In this document: one piece after another, positions 37,729-47,107 of the stretch
Layout of the letters: the number at the start of each line of letters is the position of its first letter
Numbering within the stretch: the first letter of the stretch is position 1
Source of the DNA: Stenotrophomonas sp. ESTM1D_MKCIP4_1
GTDB lineage: Bacteria; Pseudomonadota; Gammaproteobacteria; Xanthomonadales; Xanthomonadaceae
Assembly (NCBI RefSeq): GCF_003086895.1
Contig: NZ_CP026004.1
Span: forward strand, 1,958,731 to 2,022,730
Length of the DNA stretch: 64,000 nucleotides
Reading direction: 5' to 3'
Translations under genes and position numbers: made by a program
The notes under the pieces: model-generated
Told to the model about the DNA's origin: nothing
Seen by the model: only the letters and a program-made list of their open reading frames with translations
The model's database searches: none

Positions 37729-39972
37729 ATGTACGCCGAATCACTGCTCCCCGGCGCCGCGCTGCAGCGCCTGCACCAGGACCGACGCCTGATCCGCGTC
37801 GAAACCGCTTTGGACCCGGACACGTTTCTGGTCAAGCGTTTCGATGGCATCGCGTCGGTGTCCAATCCGTTCACCTACCGCATCGACCTGCTTTCCATCC
37901 AGCCGCGGCTGGAGTTGAAGCAACTGGTCGGGCAGCCGCTGCGCCTGCAGCTGGGGGATGAATTCGGCAACCGCAGCGTGCATGGCTACGTGCGCGAGTT
38001 CGCCAGCACTGGGCAGCAGGCACAGTTCAGTGCCTACCGTGCCGAACTGGCGCCGTGGTTCGCCTTCCTCGACTACACCTGCAACTGCCGCATCTTCCAG
38101 GATCGCACCGCGCTCCAGATCATCGAGGAAGTCTTCGAGGGCTATGCGCAGCTGGCGCGTTACCGCTACGACCTCAACCCCGGCAAGCTGGCACCGTTGC
38201 CGTACTGCGTGCAGTACAACGAATCGGATTTCGCCTTCGTCAGCCGCCTGCTGGAAGACGCAGGCCTGTACTACAGCTTCGTCCATGACGAAGAAGGCCA
38301 CGAGATGGTGATCAGCGACGATTCGACGTTGAGCACCGCCCACGGCGAGCCGCAGCCGATCGCCTTCGTGTCCGACCAGGGCACGCTGGCCAGCACGGGC
38401 CTGCATCGCTGGGGCGCGCGGCGCCGGGTCGGCCCGAGCGTGCAGACGCTGCGCAGCTTCGATTTCAAGCAGCCGGGCGAACGGCTGGATGGCAACCAGG
38501 GCAACCAGGTGCCGCTGGGCCTGCTGCCCCCGTTGGAGCAGTACCGTTACGACGGCGCCGCGCGCTTCATGAACAGTCGCATCGGTACGGCGCTGGCCGC
38601 GGTGCGCAACGAGGAAGTGACCTGGCCGACCAAGCTGTTCGAGTGCGCGGGCAATGCCGGTGAAATGGAGGCGGGCAGCTGCTTCGACCTGGAACGGCAT
38701 CCGGACTTCATCGGCCGCGATGACACCGACCGCAGCTTCTTCGTGGTCAGCGTGCAGCGCGAGGGCCACAACAACTTCGCCGCCGATTTCGGTAGCGCCG
38801 AAGCACCCAGCGTGGAAGTGCAGGCCGAAGTGCTGCGGCGGCGCATTCCGTACCGCCCGCTGCGCCTCACCCCGTGGCCGCGCATGCCGGGCCCGCAGAC
38901 CGCCACCGTGGTCGGCCCGCCGGGCGAGGAACTGCATGCCGACCGCTATGGCCGGGTCAAGGTGCAGTTCCACTGGGACCGCCAGCTCGACCGGCGCGAG
39001 AACGCCTCGTGCTGGATCCGCAGCGCCAGCCCCTGGGCCGGTGCGGACATGGGGGGCGTGTCGCCGCCGCGCGTGGGCCAGGAAGTCATCGTTGATTTCC
39101 TCGATGGTGACCCGGACCGCCCGATCATCACCGGGCGCGTCTACAACGAAGACAACATGCCGCCGTTCGGCATGGAGGTCAGCGGCCTGAAGTCAAAGAC
39201 CGTCAAGGGCGCAGGCTGGAATGAAATCACCATGCACGATGGTGCCGGTGGCGAGCTGCTGAACATGCGCGCCCAGCGTGACATGGTCACCACCGTGCTC
39301 AACGACCAGAACGCCGACATCCAGAACAACAAGTCGACCACGGTGGCGGTGAACCACACCATGGGTGTGGGCGCCAACCAGAACATCAGTGTCGGCGGCA
39401 ACCGCGGCATCACCGTGACCGGTACCGACACGCTGGGTGTCACCGGTACCCGCACCACCAACGTCACCGGTGCGGTCACGGAAAAATACGAGACCGGCGA
39501 AACCAAGACGATCGTGGCCGCCGGCTACACCGAAACCATCACCGGGGATTTCAAGACCACCCTGACCGGCAACTACACCAGCCAGCGCACCGGCACCTGG
39601 GCGGAAACGGTCACGTCCACCTCCAGCCGCACCGTGGGCGGGCTGGTCACCGAAACGCTGCAGGCCGCCCGTGAGGTGACGATCACCGGGCAGGACAAGC
39701 GCAAGGTGCAGGGCAAGGTCGATGACAGCAACGTCGGTGCGCGCGTCATCGATGTCACCGGCAACTTCAGCCAGGATGCCACCGGCACCCACAGCCAGGG
39801 TTCGGACGGCGCGATGAGCCTGGAGTCCGCAGTCAAGCTCACCAGCAAGGTCGGCGGCTCGGTCATCGAGATCACCGACAGCGCGATCAAGATCACCGCC
39901 GGCGGCTCGGAGGTGGTGATCGACGCAGGCGGTGTATCGGTCAACGGCAGCGAGATCAAGCTCAACTGCTGA
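37729..39972 (+). CDS. vgrG: Type VI secretion tip protein VgrG
   Basis: A 747-residue spike protein. The N-terminal gp27-like part has FDGIASVSNPFTYRIDLLS. The gp5-like OB domain near 400-480 has RYGRVKVQFHWD and ASPWAGADMGGVSPPRVGQE. A long repetitive beta-helix follows (repeated TVTGT/TTNVTG-type strands), and the DUF2345 region ends GGVSVNGSEIKLNC. No extra toxin domain is fused. ATG at 37729 is chosen with GACGGAA upstream; an in-frame ATG at 37684 lacks a ribosome-binding site. It starts an orphan module with an adaptor-like gene, a small membrane protein and rhs; no T6SS sheath or baseplate genes are in the window. Confidence 0.93.
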   Translation: MYAESLLPGAALQRLHQDRRLIRVETALDPDTFLVKRFDGIASVSNPFTYRIDLLSIQPRLELKQLVGQPLRLQLGDEFGNRSVHGYVREFASTGQQAQFSAYRAELAPWFAFLDYTCNCRIFQDRTALQIIEEVFEGYAQLARYRYDLNPGKLAPLPYCVQYNESDFAFVSRLLEDAGLYYSFVHDEEGHEMVISDDSTLSTAHGEPQPIAFVSDQGTLASTGLHRWGARRRVGPSVQTLRSFDFKQPGERLDGNQGNQVPLGLLPPLEQYRYDGAARFMNSRIGTALAAVRNEEVTWPTKLFECAGNAGEMEAGSCFDLERHPDFIGRDDTDRSFFVVSVQREGHNNFAADFGSAEAPSVEVQAEVLRRRIPYRPLRLTPWPRMPGPQTATVVGPPGEELHADRYGRVKVQFHWDRQLDRRENASCWIRSASPWAGADMGGVSPPRVGQEVIVDFLDGDPDRPIITGRVYNEDNMPPFGMEVSGLKSKTVKGAGWNEITMHDGAGGELLNMRAQRDMVTTVLNDQNADIQNNKSTTVAVNHTMGVGANQNISVGGNRGITVTGTDTLGVTGTRTTNVTGAVTEKYETGETKTIVAAGYTETITGDFKTTLTGNYTSQRTGTWAETVTSTSSRTVGGLVTETLQAAREVTITGQDKRKVQGKVDDSNVGARVIDVTGNFSQDATGTHSQGSDGAMSLESAVKLTSKVGGSVIEITDSAIKITAGGSEVVIDAGGVSVNGSEIKLNC

Positions 39973-39991
39973 GCCGCCAGGGAGAAGCACG

Positions 39992-41608
39992 ATGCAGGAC
40001 ACCCCCATGTTGCGCGGCTTGAACGCACTGCGCGATGCCTGGCTGGAGGCCAGCGCCGACCGCAGCCGGCGGCTGCTGGTCTGGCGCCTGCCAGCCGCCG
40101 CCAGCCGCTTGCTGGCCGCGTTCTTCGAGATGCAGCGCAACGATGCTGGCCGCGATACGCCGGATTACTTCCTGCGCATCGATACCGCCTACGAACTGGG
40201 CTTCCGCTACAGCCGGCAGGTCAAGCAGGATCTGCTGGACCGGTATCTGGCCAGCCAGGACGATCTGCGCGCGCAGCAGGTGCCGCTGGGCTGGCGTGGC
40301 CCGCACGAGGCGCACCCGGACAGCGCGCACGGCGTGGTGCAGGTGCTGGAGAGCTTCATCGACCACCATGGCGAGCACCTGCGGCTGCTGGCGGCGGTGC
40401 TCGAGCCGGAGCGCTGCGTGCCGGGCGAGGGTTTCGAACGTTGGGTTGACGCGGCGCTGGCCGCCGGCCCCGGCGCGCGCCTGCGCCTGGTGCTGGTGGA
40501 TACCGAAGAAGATCCGCGCTGGCAGTCGCTGCTGGACCGTCACGGCGCGCTGGCGCGTGTGGTCAGCGCCCCGGTCGACATGTTCGGCATCGCCCGCGAC
40601 ACCGCAGCGCAGTCCGGCGGCCGTGGCCCGGAAGTGCTGTACCGGCAGCTGCTGGCAGACCTGATGCTGCTGCTTGAGCGCGGCAGCCCCTCGCAGGTCG
40701 TTGCCCGCGCCGGGCGCGCGCAGGGGCTGGCGCAGCGGCATGGCTGGCAGGACCAGCAGTCGGTGGTGCAGATGATGGTGGCCGGCGCGTGGCTGAAGCA
40801 TGGCGACCACGGGCAGGCGATCAACAGCTACCGGCAGGCGCGCAGCGCGGCCGAGGGCGCGCGCATGAGCGGCAACCCCGCTGCACCGGAACTGGTGATG
40901 CAGAGCTGGTTCGGCGAGGCCGGCTGCTGGCTGGCCGCCAAGCAGCCCGAGCGCGCCGCACAGACCTACCTGCAGGCATCGACGTCGGCGGCGAGCATTC
41001 CGCACCCGATGTTCGCGCTGGAAGGCCAGCGCATGGCCGGCTGGTGCCAGTTGCAGGCCGGCCAGCGCGAGGCCGCGCGGACCCAGTTGCTGGAGGCCAT
41101 CCGCATCGCCAAGCCACTGGCGCCGGCCGACCGCAAGGCCACCACGCTGCCGCAGGCGCTGTGGGACCTGCTGCAGCTGCAGGATGCGCGCCGCTGCGAA
41201 TCGCTGCAGCAGGTGGCCAGCGACTACCTGCAGGCCAGTACCGGCCTGCTGGAAAAGGCCGACGCGCAGGGGCGTGCGCTCGGGCCGCAGCCGCCACGCC
41301 CGGCACTGGATGCGATCGACGCCGAGCTGGATTCAACGCTGGAGCGTGGTTTCCACCGTGCCCAGCAGGAGCGCGAGCGCCTGATCCAGGGCGGCGATGA
41401 GTTTTTCCGCAAGATCGTGGCTGTCGGTCGCGATTTCCTCGACCCAGGCTGGAATGGCCTGCCAGCCATCGAGCACCCGCTCGACCATGACATTCCGGTG
41501 TGGAGCGAGCCGCCGGCGATGCAGCCGCTGCCCGACCCGTCGGGCCTGCTGCAGCCGCCTGTGGCCGCACGCGCGGGAACGACCGTTACAGGAGTTGCTG
41601 TTGCATGA
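39992..41608 (+). CDS. TPR-like T6SS adaptor candidate
   Basis: A 538-residue soluble protein. The first 120 residues have RRLLVWRLPAAASRLLAAFF and DYFLRIDTAYELGFRYSRQ, followed by a Rossmann-like stretch (LRLVLVDTEEDPRWQSLL). The second half (about 250-430) is helical with TPR-like spacing (AINSYRQARSAAEGA, AAQTYLQASTSAASI, EAARTQLLEAIRIAKPL). The C-terminus is proline-rich. It lies 19 bases after vgrG with a GGAG site, and its stop overlaps the next small gene. It does not match DUF4123 or Eag/DUF1795 chaperones, which normally sit here. A role in loading the Rhs protein onto VgrG is inferred from position only. Confidence 0.6.
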   Translation: MQDTPMLRGLNALRDAWLEASADRSRRLLVWRLPAAASRLLAAFFEMQRNDAGRDTPDYFLRIDTAYELGFRYSRQVKQDLLDRYLASQDDLRAQQVPLGWRGPHEAHPDSAHGVVQVLESFIDHHGEHLRLLAAVLEPERCVPGEGFERWVDAALAAGPGARLRLVLVDTEEDPRWQSLLDRHGALARVVSAPVDMFGIARDTAAQSGGRGPEVLYRQLLADLMLLLERGSPSQVVARAGRAQGLAQRHGWQDQQSVVQMMVAGAWLKHGDHGQAINSYRQARSAAEGARMSGNPAAPELVMQSWFGEAGCWLAAKQPERAAQTYLQASTSAASIPHPMFALEGQRMAGWCQLQAGQREAARTQLLEAIRIAKPLAPADRKATTLPQALWDLLQLQDARRCESLQQVASDYLQASTGLLEKADAQGRALGPQPPRPALDAIDAELDSTLERGFHRAQQERERLIQGGDEFFRKIVAVGRDFLDPGWNGLPAIEHPLDHDIPVWSEPPAMQPLPDPSGLLQPPVAARAGTTVTGVAVA

Positions 41609-41733
41609 AGTCGAACAAGACCGTGGTGATGGTGGTGGCCATCGTGCTGGGCATCATCGTCGTGACCTGGATCAGCGCCGAGTACCGTGACGAAGTAAAG
41701 GCGTTCCTGCGCGCGTTGTTCCGCGCCTTGTAA
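41605..41733 (+). CDS. 42-residue single-pass membrane protein in the vgrG-rhs operon
   Basis: The ATG overlaps the stop of the adaptor-like gene (ATGA), with AGGAG about 12 bases upstream. The peptide has a basic start (MKSNK), one membrane helix (VVMVVAIVLGIIVVTWIS) and an amphipathic C-terminus (DEVKAFLRALFRAL). It ends 19 bases before the Rhs start. The overlap, the ribosome-binding site and the clean membrane helix support a real gene despite its size. Possible roles are membrane targeting or shielding of the Rhs effector; nothing proves either. Confidence 0.65.
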   Translation: MKSNKTVVMVVAIVLGIIVVTWISAEYRDEVKAFLRALFRAL

Positions 41734-41752
41734 AGCAACAGGGAGTGTTGCC

Positions 41753-44700
41753 GTGAGCATCGCCGCCAAGCATTTCGATCCGCAGCTGGGCATCGACATC
41801 CACATGTACGCGGTGCCGCCGTGCCCGCTGCCGACGCCGCATATCGGCCTGGTGCTGGATCCGTTCGACTACATCCCGTTCATCGGCTCGACCATCAAGG
41901 TCAACGGTGTACATCGCGGCACCGCCGGCACCGGCGGCCTGGACATCCACATTCCACTGGGCGTGTGGGGACCGCCGCTGGCTGCGCCGATGGGGCCGCA
42001 GTTCGACGGCGAAGAAATCTTCATGGGCAGCCGCACGGTGTCGGCCGATGGCGAGCCGTTCTCGCGGCTGGCCATGCCGGTGCTGGACTGCAACCTGGCC
42101 GGCATGATCAACCCGTTCCGGGTGAAGAAGCCGAAGAAGCCGCTGCGCGCCATGTCGCTGCCCACCGGCCTGAACGTGGCCATCCCCACCAGCGTCACCA
42201 TCGGCGGGCCGCCCACGGTGTCCTGGACCGCGCTGGCGTTCCGCGCCGCGTTTGCCGGGCTGGGCAAGCTGCGCAAGAGTGCCTTCTTCCGCAAGAAGAT
42301 GGATGCCTTCGCCAACTGGCGGCGTGGCAAATGGGGCCATCTGCCCTCGAGCTTCCTGAAGTGCAAGGTGCTGCGCGCCGAACCGGTGGATATCCGCGAT
42401 GGCAGCGTGGTGGTCAGCCACCAGGACTTCGACATTCCGGGGCGGCTGTCCTTCGCCTGGCAGCGCAGCTATGGCTCGCGCCGGGCGGGTGAGCCGGGTC
42501 TGTGCGGTGCCGGCTGGCAGACGCCGGCCGATATCCGCCTGGAACTGCTGGACGACGGCAGCGTGTGGCTGTCCGGCCCGGACCAGGCCGCCTTCTTCCC
42601 CGAGCTGCCACCGGCCGACGGCGAGGCCGGGGCGATCCTCGATTTCGTCGATGGCGCACGCCTGCTGCGGCGGCGCGGGCAATGGCAGGTGCGCTTCAAG
42701 AGCGGCCTGAAGTATGTGTTCGGCGGCGATCTGCCCGCAGGCGTCAGCGCGCTGCCGAATCCGCAGTCGTGGCCGATCGAGCGCATCGAGGATGCCCACG
42801 GCAACCACTGGCGGTTCGAGCGCCGCGACGGCCATCTGGTGCGCATTGTCGAAAGTGGCGTCGGTGACCTGCAGGGGCGCTTCATCGAGGTGGAGGCGCG
42901 CCACGGCCGCATCGACCGGATGGCGCTGCATGACCCGGCCACCGGCCTGGTGCATCCGCTGGTGAGCTACCGCTACAGTGGCGAGGGTGATCTGTTGGCG
43001 GCTGTCGATGCGCTGGGTGCGCCGCGCACCTTCGCGTACGAACAGCATCGCCTGGTGCGGCACACCGACCGCGTGGGCCTGTCATTCCACTACGCGTTCG
43101 ACCCGCAGGGCAGGGTAGTGCACTCGTGGGGCGATGGTGGCCTGTACGACTACCACTTTGAGTACGACGCGCTGCTGCGCGAGACCCGGGTGACCGACTC
43201 GCTCGGCCACCTGAGCGTGGTGAAGTTCGACGAGAACCAGCTGCCGCTGTGCGAGATCGATCCGCTCGATGGCGTGACGCTGTTCGAGTACGACGACTTT
43301 GGGCGCACCGTTGCGGTGACCGACCCGGAGGGGCTGCGCACCGCGTTTGCCTATGATGCGCAGGGCAATCTGGTCTGCCTGACCCGCGCCGATGGCACGT
43401 CGATCCAGATGGAATACGACCTGGACGACCATATGGTGTCGCTGCGGACGCCGGATGGCGCCGACTGGCAACAGGCGTATGACGGGCAGGGTCAGTTGAT
43501 CAGCCAGACCGACCCGTTGGGTGCGACCACCCGTTTCGAGTACGACCCACAGGGCCAGTTGAAAGCGCAGACCAACGCGCGGCAGGCGGTTACGCAACTG
43601 CGCTACGACCGTCATGGCCTGGTGGCGGCTGTCATTGATGCGCTAGGCCATGAGAGTCGCTTCGATCACGATCCGCTGGGCAATCTGCTGCGCCAGGTGG
43701 ATCCGCTGGGACAGACCAGCCGCTACGAGTACGACGCCAAGGGACGCCTGTTGGCCACCGCTGGCCCCGATGGGAACGGTGTGCGCTGCGAGTACGATGC
43801 CGAAGATCAGCTGGTCCGCTACACCGATGAAGTGGGCGCGCAGACGCGGCTGCAGTACGTGGGCATCGGACAGATCGGCAAGCGCCTGCAGGCCGATGGC
43901 CACAGCGTGGAGTACCGCTACGACACCGAAGAGCAGCTCATCGCGGTCATCAACCAGCGCGGCGAGACCTATCAGCTCGTACGCGATGCATTGGGCCGCA
44001 TCGTCGAGGAAGTGGACTACTGGGGGCAATCACGGCGTTACAGCTACGATGCTGCCGGGCGGCTGACGGCGACCATGGATCCACTAGGCCAGCGCATCGC
44101 TTTTACCACCGACAAGCTTGGGCGCATCACCCGCAAGACGCTGCCGGATGTACGTCATCCCGGCCAGCAGGTGCAGGAGCACTTTGTCTACGACGTGCAG
44201 GGGCAGATTGTCGAGCTGCGCAATCCAGCGCGTACGGTGAAGCGCGTGTATGACCCGCTGGGCCAGCTGCTGGAGGAGCTGCAGGATGGCTTCCGCGTGG
44301 GCTATGGCTACGATGAAGTGGGAAATGAGGTCCTGCGGGAGACCTCGGCGGGTAACCGGGTGGCGTTTGGCTACGACCTGCGCGACCAGACGGTGTCGGT
44401 TGCGATCAACGACGAGTCGCCGATCTCCATTGAGCGCGACGCGTTGGGCCGCACGACGCGCGAGCAGCTGAGTCCGCATCTACAGCGCGACTTCACCTAT
44501 GACAGCCGCAACCTGCTGACCTCGCAATCGGTACTGAAGGATGCCGCGCCGCTGTTCGAAACGCGTTATGACTATGACCGCAGTGGCAACCTGACCCGGC
44601 GCAGCGACAGCGCACAGGGCGTGGACGAGTACCGCTACGACGCGATCGGGCGCCTGCTGCAGCACATCGACCCCAAGGGGAAGGTGGAGCGCTACTTCAA

Positions 44701-46270
44701 CGACCCGGCGGGCGACCGGCTGCGCACCGAGGTGAAGCAGGTGCAGGCGCGCAAGGTGGTGGGCGGCGACGATGACGACCTGACCACCTGGACGCGCGAA
44801 GGCTCCTGCCAGGGCATGCACTACGTGTTTGACCGGGCAGGCGACCTGGTGCGCAAGGGCGTGCCGCATGGGGATGCGCCGGATGACCTGACGCTGATCT
44901 GGGATGCCAACCATCGGTTGGCCGAGAGCCGCCGCAACGGCCAGTCAACGTACTACGGCTATGACCCGCTGGGGCGGCGGGTGTTCAAGCGCAATCCGAC
45001 GCAGACGACGTGGTTCTTCTGGGATGGAGATGCGTTGCTGGGTGAGGTGCAGCAGGCCAACGATGCCGAAGAGGCGGCGCCGGTCTGGGTGGGTAATGTG
45101 GCGAGCCTGGTAGAGGTAAGGCGCCGGCAGCGGCGGTTGGAAAAGCTGCATGAGCGGGTGCGGGAGTATGTGTACTACCCAGGGACGTTTGAACCACTAG
45201 TACTGCTCGTGAAGCAGAAGCAGGGATGTGCTTACGAGACTCCGACTGTAGTGCGTAGTGCGCCCTGCGGCCAAGCAAGAGTTGAACCTGCCACGGCCCT
45301 CAGGAAGAGACCCGCGTTGATGGGCTCGACCGGTGGCAACGGGTTTGGAGCGTTGGGCCAGGTCGCTTTGGGTGAGCCGATAGCTGCCATTGCTACGGTG
45401 CCAGAGGAAGGCAGTGCTGAGTTCCGCTCCTACGCCATCGGAGATGGTTCGGCAGCCGATCCATCGAGAGAAGGGGCGCTTGATGGTCTGGATGGGCGAA
45501 TTCAAGCGGCCGGAAAGGATATTCCGGCGACCATAGCACTGCTCTACCAACTCGACCCGAATGGGGCAGCAGCTCGAGTTCTGGATTCAAGCGGGGCTTT
45601 GCTGTGGCAGGCACAGTTCACGGGCCTCGGCGCTGCATATGTCTCTGAATGCTGCGGACTGGAACAACCTCTGCGCCTGCTCGGGCAGTACTACGACGAA
45701 GAAACTGGTCTTCACTACAATCGGCATCGGTACTACGATCCTTGGGCCGGAGGCTACATCTCGCAGGATCCAATTGGCCTGGATTCTGGCGTAGCAAATG
45801 TGTATGAGTTCGGGTCCAATACGCTGTGCTTTGTCGATCCCCTGGGGCTATGGAACAAACATCGAAAGAATGGCCAATTTGCACGAAAGCCCGGGCCTAA
45901 GCCTAAGCCTAAGCCGAGTGTTCATGGCAATTCGAAGACGTCAACTAAGCCCTCAGTGTTGTACGCGCAGTACGACGAATCCGGCGTTTTCCAGAAGTGG
46001 GGAATCACTCAAGAAGTGGCAAATCCGAGGGCTCGATACGGTAGTTCAATTCCGCGAGACTGGGACGTCATTGAGGTGGCCAGAGGGACTAGGCAGGACA
46101 TGCTCAATCTTGAACGGGAGTTGACAAGCGCACTGCCGGGACCGAGGAATTTTGAAAGCTGGGCTGGTAGCAACCCAAGTGCAACGCTATCCTCGGCTGC
46201 GAAGAATGCATTGGCGGCGGCCGATGACCTGGCCAAGAGACTTGCGGCTGCCGCCGGCTGTCGCAGCTAG
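41753..46270 (+). CDS. Rhs-family polymorphic toxin with GIY-YIG-like nuclease tip
   Basis: A 1505-residue T6SS effector. The N-terminal ~150 residues are PAAR-like (PFIGSTIKVNGVHRGTAGTG), which would cap VgrG. The Rhs shell (about 210-1360) has tens of YD repeats and ends in the conserved RYYDPWAGGYISQDPIGL and FVDPLGL (about 1362-1366), the self-cleavage site. The 139-residue tip starts WNKHRKNGQFARKPG. It contains VLYAQYDESGVFQKWGIT, an arginine in ARYG and a glutamate in NLERELTS. This is the order of motifs in GIY-YIG nucleases, so DNA cleavage is likely. Residues about 1150-1260 form an unusual insert in the shell. Composition becomes AT-richer from about 45200. The next gene is the probable immunity gene. 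Confidence 0.88.
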   Translation: MSIAAKHFDPQLGIDIHMYAVPPCPLPTPHIGLVLDPFDYIPFIGSTIKVNGVHRGTAGTGGLDIHIPLGVWGPPLAAPMGPQFDGEEIFMGSRTVSADGEPFSRLAMPVLDCNLAGMINPFRVKKPKKPLRAMSLPTGLNVAIPTSVTIGGPPTVSWTALAFRAAFAGLGKLRKSAFFRKKMDAFANWRRGKWGHLPSSFLKCKVLRAEPVDIRDGSVVVSHQDFDIPGRLSFAWQRSYGSRRAGEPGLCGAGWQTPADIRLELLDDGSVWLSGPDQAAFFPELPPADGEAGAILDFVDGARLLRRRGQWQVRFKSGLKYVFGGDLPAGVSALPNPQSWPIERIEDAHGNHWRFERRDGHLVRIVESGVGDLQGRFIEVEARHGRIDRMALHDPATGLVHPLVSYRYSGEGDLLAAVDALGAPRTFAYEQHRLVRHTDRVGLSFHYAFDPQGRVVHSWGDGGLYDYHFEYDALLRETRVTDSLGHLSVVKFDENQLPLCEIDPLDGVTLFEYDDFGRTVAVTDPEGLRTAFAYDAQGNLVCLTRADGTSIQMEYDLDDHMVSLRTPDGADWQQAYDGQGQLISQTDPLGATTRFEYDPQGQLKAQTNARQAVTQLRYDRHGLVAAVIDALGHESRFDHDPLGNLLRQVDPLGQTSRYEYDAKGRLLATAGPDGNGVRCEYDAEDQLVRYTDEVGAQTRLQYVGIGQIGKRLQADGHSVEYRYDTEEQLIAVINQRGETYQLVRDALGRIVEEVDYWGQSRRYSYDAAGRLTATMDPLGQRIAFTTDKLGRITRKTLPDVRHPGQQVQEHFVYDVQGQIVELRNPARTVKRVYDPLGQLLEELQDGFRVGYGYDEVGNEVLRETSAGNRVAFGYDLRDQTVSVAINDESPISIERDALGRTTREQLSPHLQRDFTYDSRNLLTSQSVLKDAAPLFETRYDYDRSGNLTRRSDSAQGVDEYRYDAIGRLLQHIDPKGKVERYFNDPAGDRLRTEVKQVQARKVVGGDDDDLTTWTREGSCQGMHYVFDRAGDLVRKGVPHGDAPDDLTLIWDANHRLAESRRNGQSTYYGYDPLGRRVFKRNPTQTTWFFWDGDALLGEVQQANDAEEAAPVWVGNVASLVEVRRRQRRLEKLHERVREYVYYPGTFEPLVLLVKQKQGCAYETPTVVRSAPCGQARVEPATALRKRPALMGSTGGNGFGALGQVALGEPIAAIATVPEEGSAEFRSYAIGDGSAADPSREGALDGLDGRIQAAGKDIPATIALLYQLDPNGAAARVLDSSGALLWQAQFTGLGAAYVSECCGLEQPLRLLGQYYDEETGLHYNRHRYYDPWAGGYISQDPIGLDSGVANVYEFGSNTLCFVDPLGLWNKHRKNGQFARKPGPKPKPKPSVHGNSKTSTKPSVLYAQYDESGVFQKWGITQEVANPRARYGSSIPRDWDVIEVARGTRQDMLNLERELTSALPGPRNFESWAGSNPSATLSSAAKNALAAADDLAKRLAAAAGCRS

Positions 46271-46285
46271 ACCTATGGAGGACAG

Positions 46286-46684
46286 ATGGATGTAACTTTG
46301 AGTGGAAGGATGGGCGGGCCAGAGACGGGGGTGAAGTATCTTCCTGAAGTCGTGCAGGCTCGCGCCAGGCTGAAATCAGCATTTGAAGTAGTGTCCATTG
46401 AAGGTCTGGAGACGATTGATGTCGAGTTGTGGATCAGTGGAAGCTTGACTGAATACTGCCCGGCAGGCCTCTCCTCTTCGGCTAGATTCTCAGCCAAGAA
46501 GAAAAGTGTTGTGCTTGCCATCTGCATTGCGAAGGATGACGCCGCTGCCGTTGATGATGATTCCACTGCATCTGCAATTGGCGACTGGCTGATTCGCGGT
46601 TTCGAGAGCGTAAAATTGCCTCGAAGTGCTGGCAAAATCGAATTTTCAGGTGCTGTTGATGCATTGAAATCTTGCTTCAAGTGA
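46286..46684 (+). CDS. Probable cognate immunity protein (family A, copy 1)
   Basis: A 132-residue soluble acidic protein, 15 bases after the rhs stop with a GGAGG site. It contains the block SSSARFSAKKKSV and, C-terminally, WLIRGFESVKLPRSAGKIEF. A second copy at 50037-50456 is about 60 percent identical by eye, so this is a paralogous pair. Position directly after an Rhs toxin tip is the standard place for the cognate immunity gene. The stop overlaps the start of a decayed SUKH gene (GTGA), exactly as in the intact second copy. No named immunity family is recognised. Confidence 0.68.
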   Translation: MDVTLSGRMGGPETGVKYLPEVVQARARLKSAFEVVSIEGLETIDVELWISGSLTEYCPAGLSSSARFSAKKKSVVLAICIAKDDAAAVDDDSTASAIGDWLIRGFESVKLPRSAGKIEFSGAVDALKSCFK

Positions 46685-46990
46685 TTGGTTTGAGAGATCC
46701 GGCGAGGACTGGTTGGGGTTTTGCTTCTGAGCGCATTGGCGCGATGATCGCAGGATCATTGTGTGCGAGGTTTTTTCTGTTCGTGTTTGCTCCTCCATAT
46801 CTCGCGGAGGAGGAGGAGAGAGCTTGGCTTGCTTCTGCCTGCTTCTTACAGATCCTGGCTGCGGGAGTGTGGGAACCCTTTCTTCCGTTCAGATTAGGTG
46901 CTCCTCATTGAAGAGCCCGAAAATTGAGATGCGGCAGATGATGTTCCGGTCCAGAATGCTCGCTTGGTCGAGGAGAATTGCTCGGGTCTG
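46681..46990 (+). pseudogene. SUKH (SMI1/KNR4) immunity pseudogene
   Basis: From a GTG overlapping the family A stop, the frame starts like the SUKH gene at 50453: ERIGAMIAGS against ERLGAMIAGS. Frameshifts then follow and the frame ends at 46911. DNA-level similarity to 50453-50740 continues across several frames, for example GGCAGATGATG and GCTCGCTTGGTCGA near 46930-46970 match 50680-50725. It is a decayed second copy of the family A / SUKH block. Confidence 0.75.
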
Positions 46991-47107
46991 GGAGGTTGTG
47001 CATTCAGGCATCGCAAGGCGTCGGGGGTTCGCTACGAAAATGCGCGACGAGCGGGCAGGACCTCGCGCTCACCGTCGAAAGCTTCGAATGCAAGCGCTGA
47101 GGGAGAC

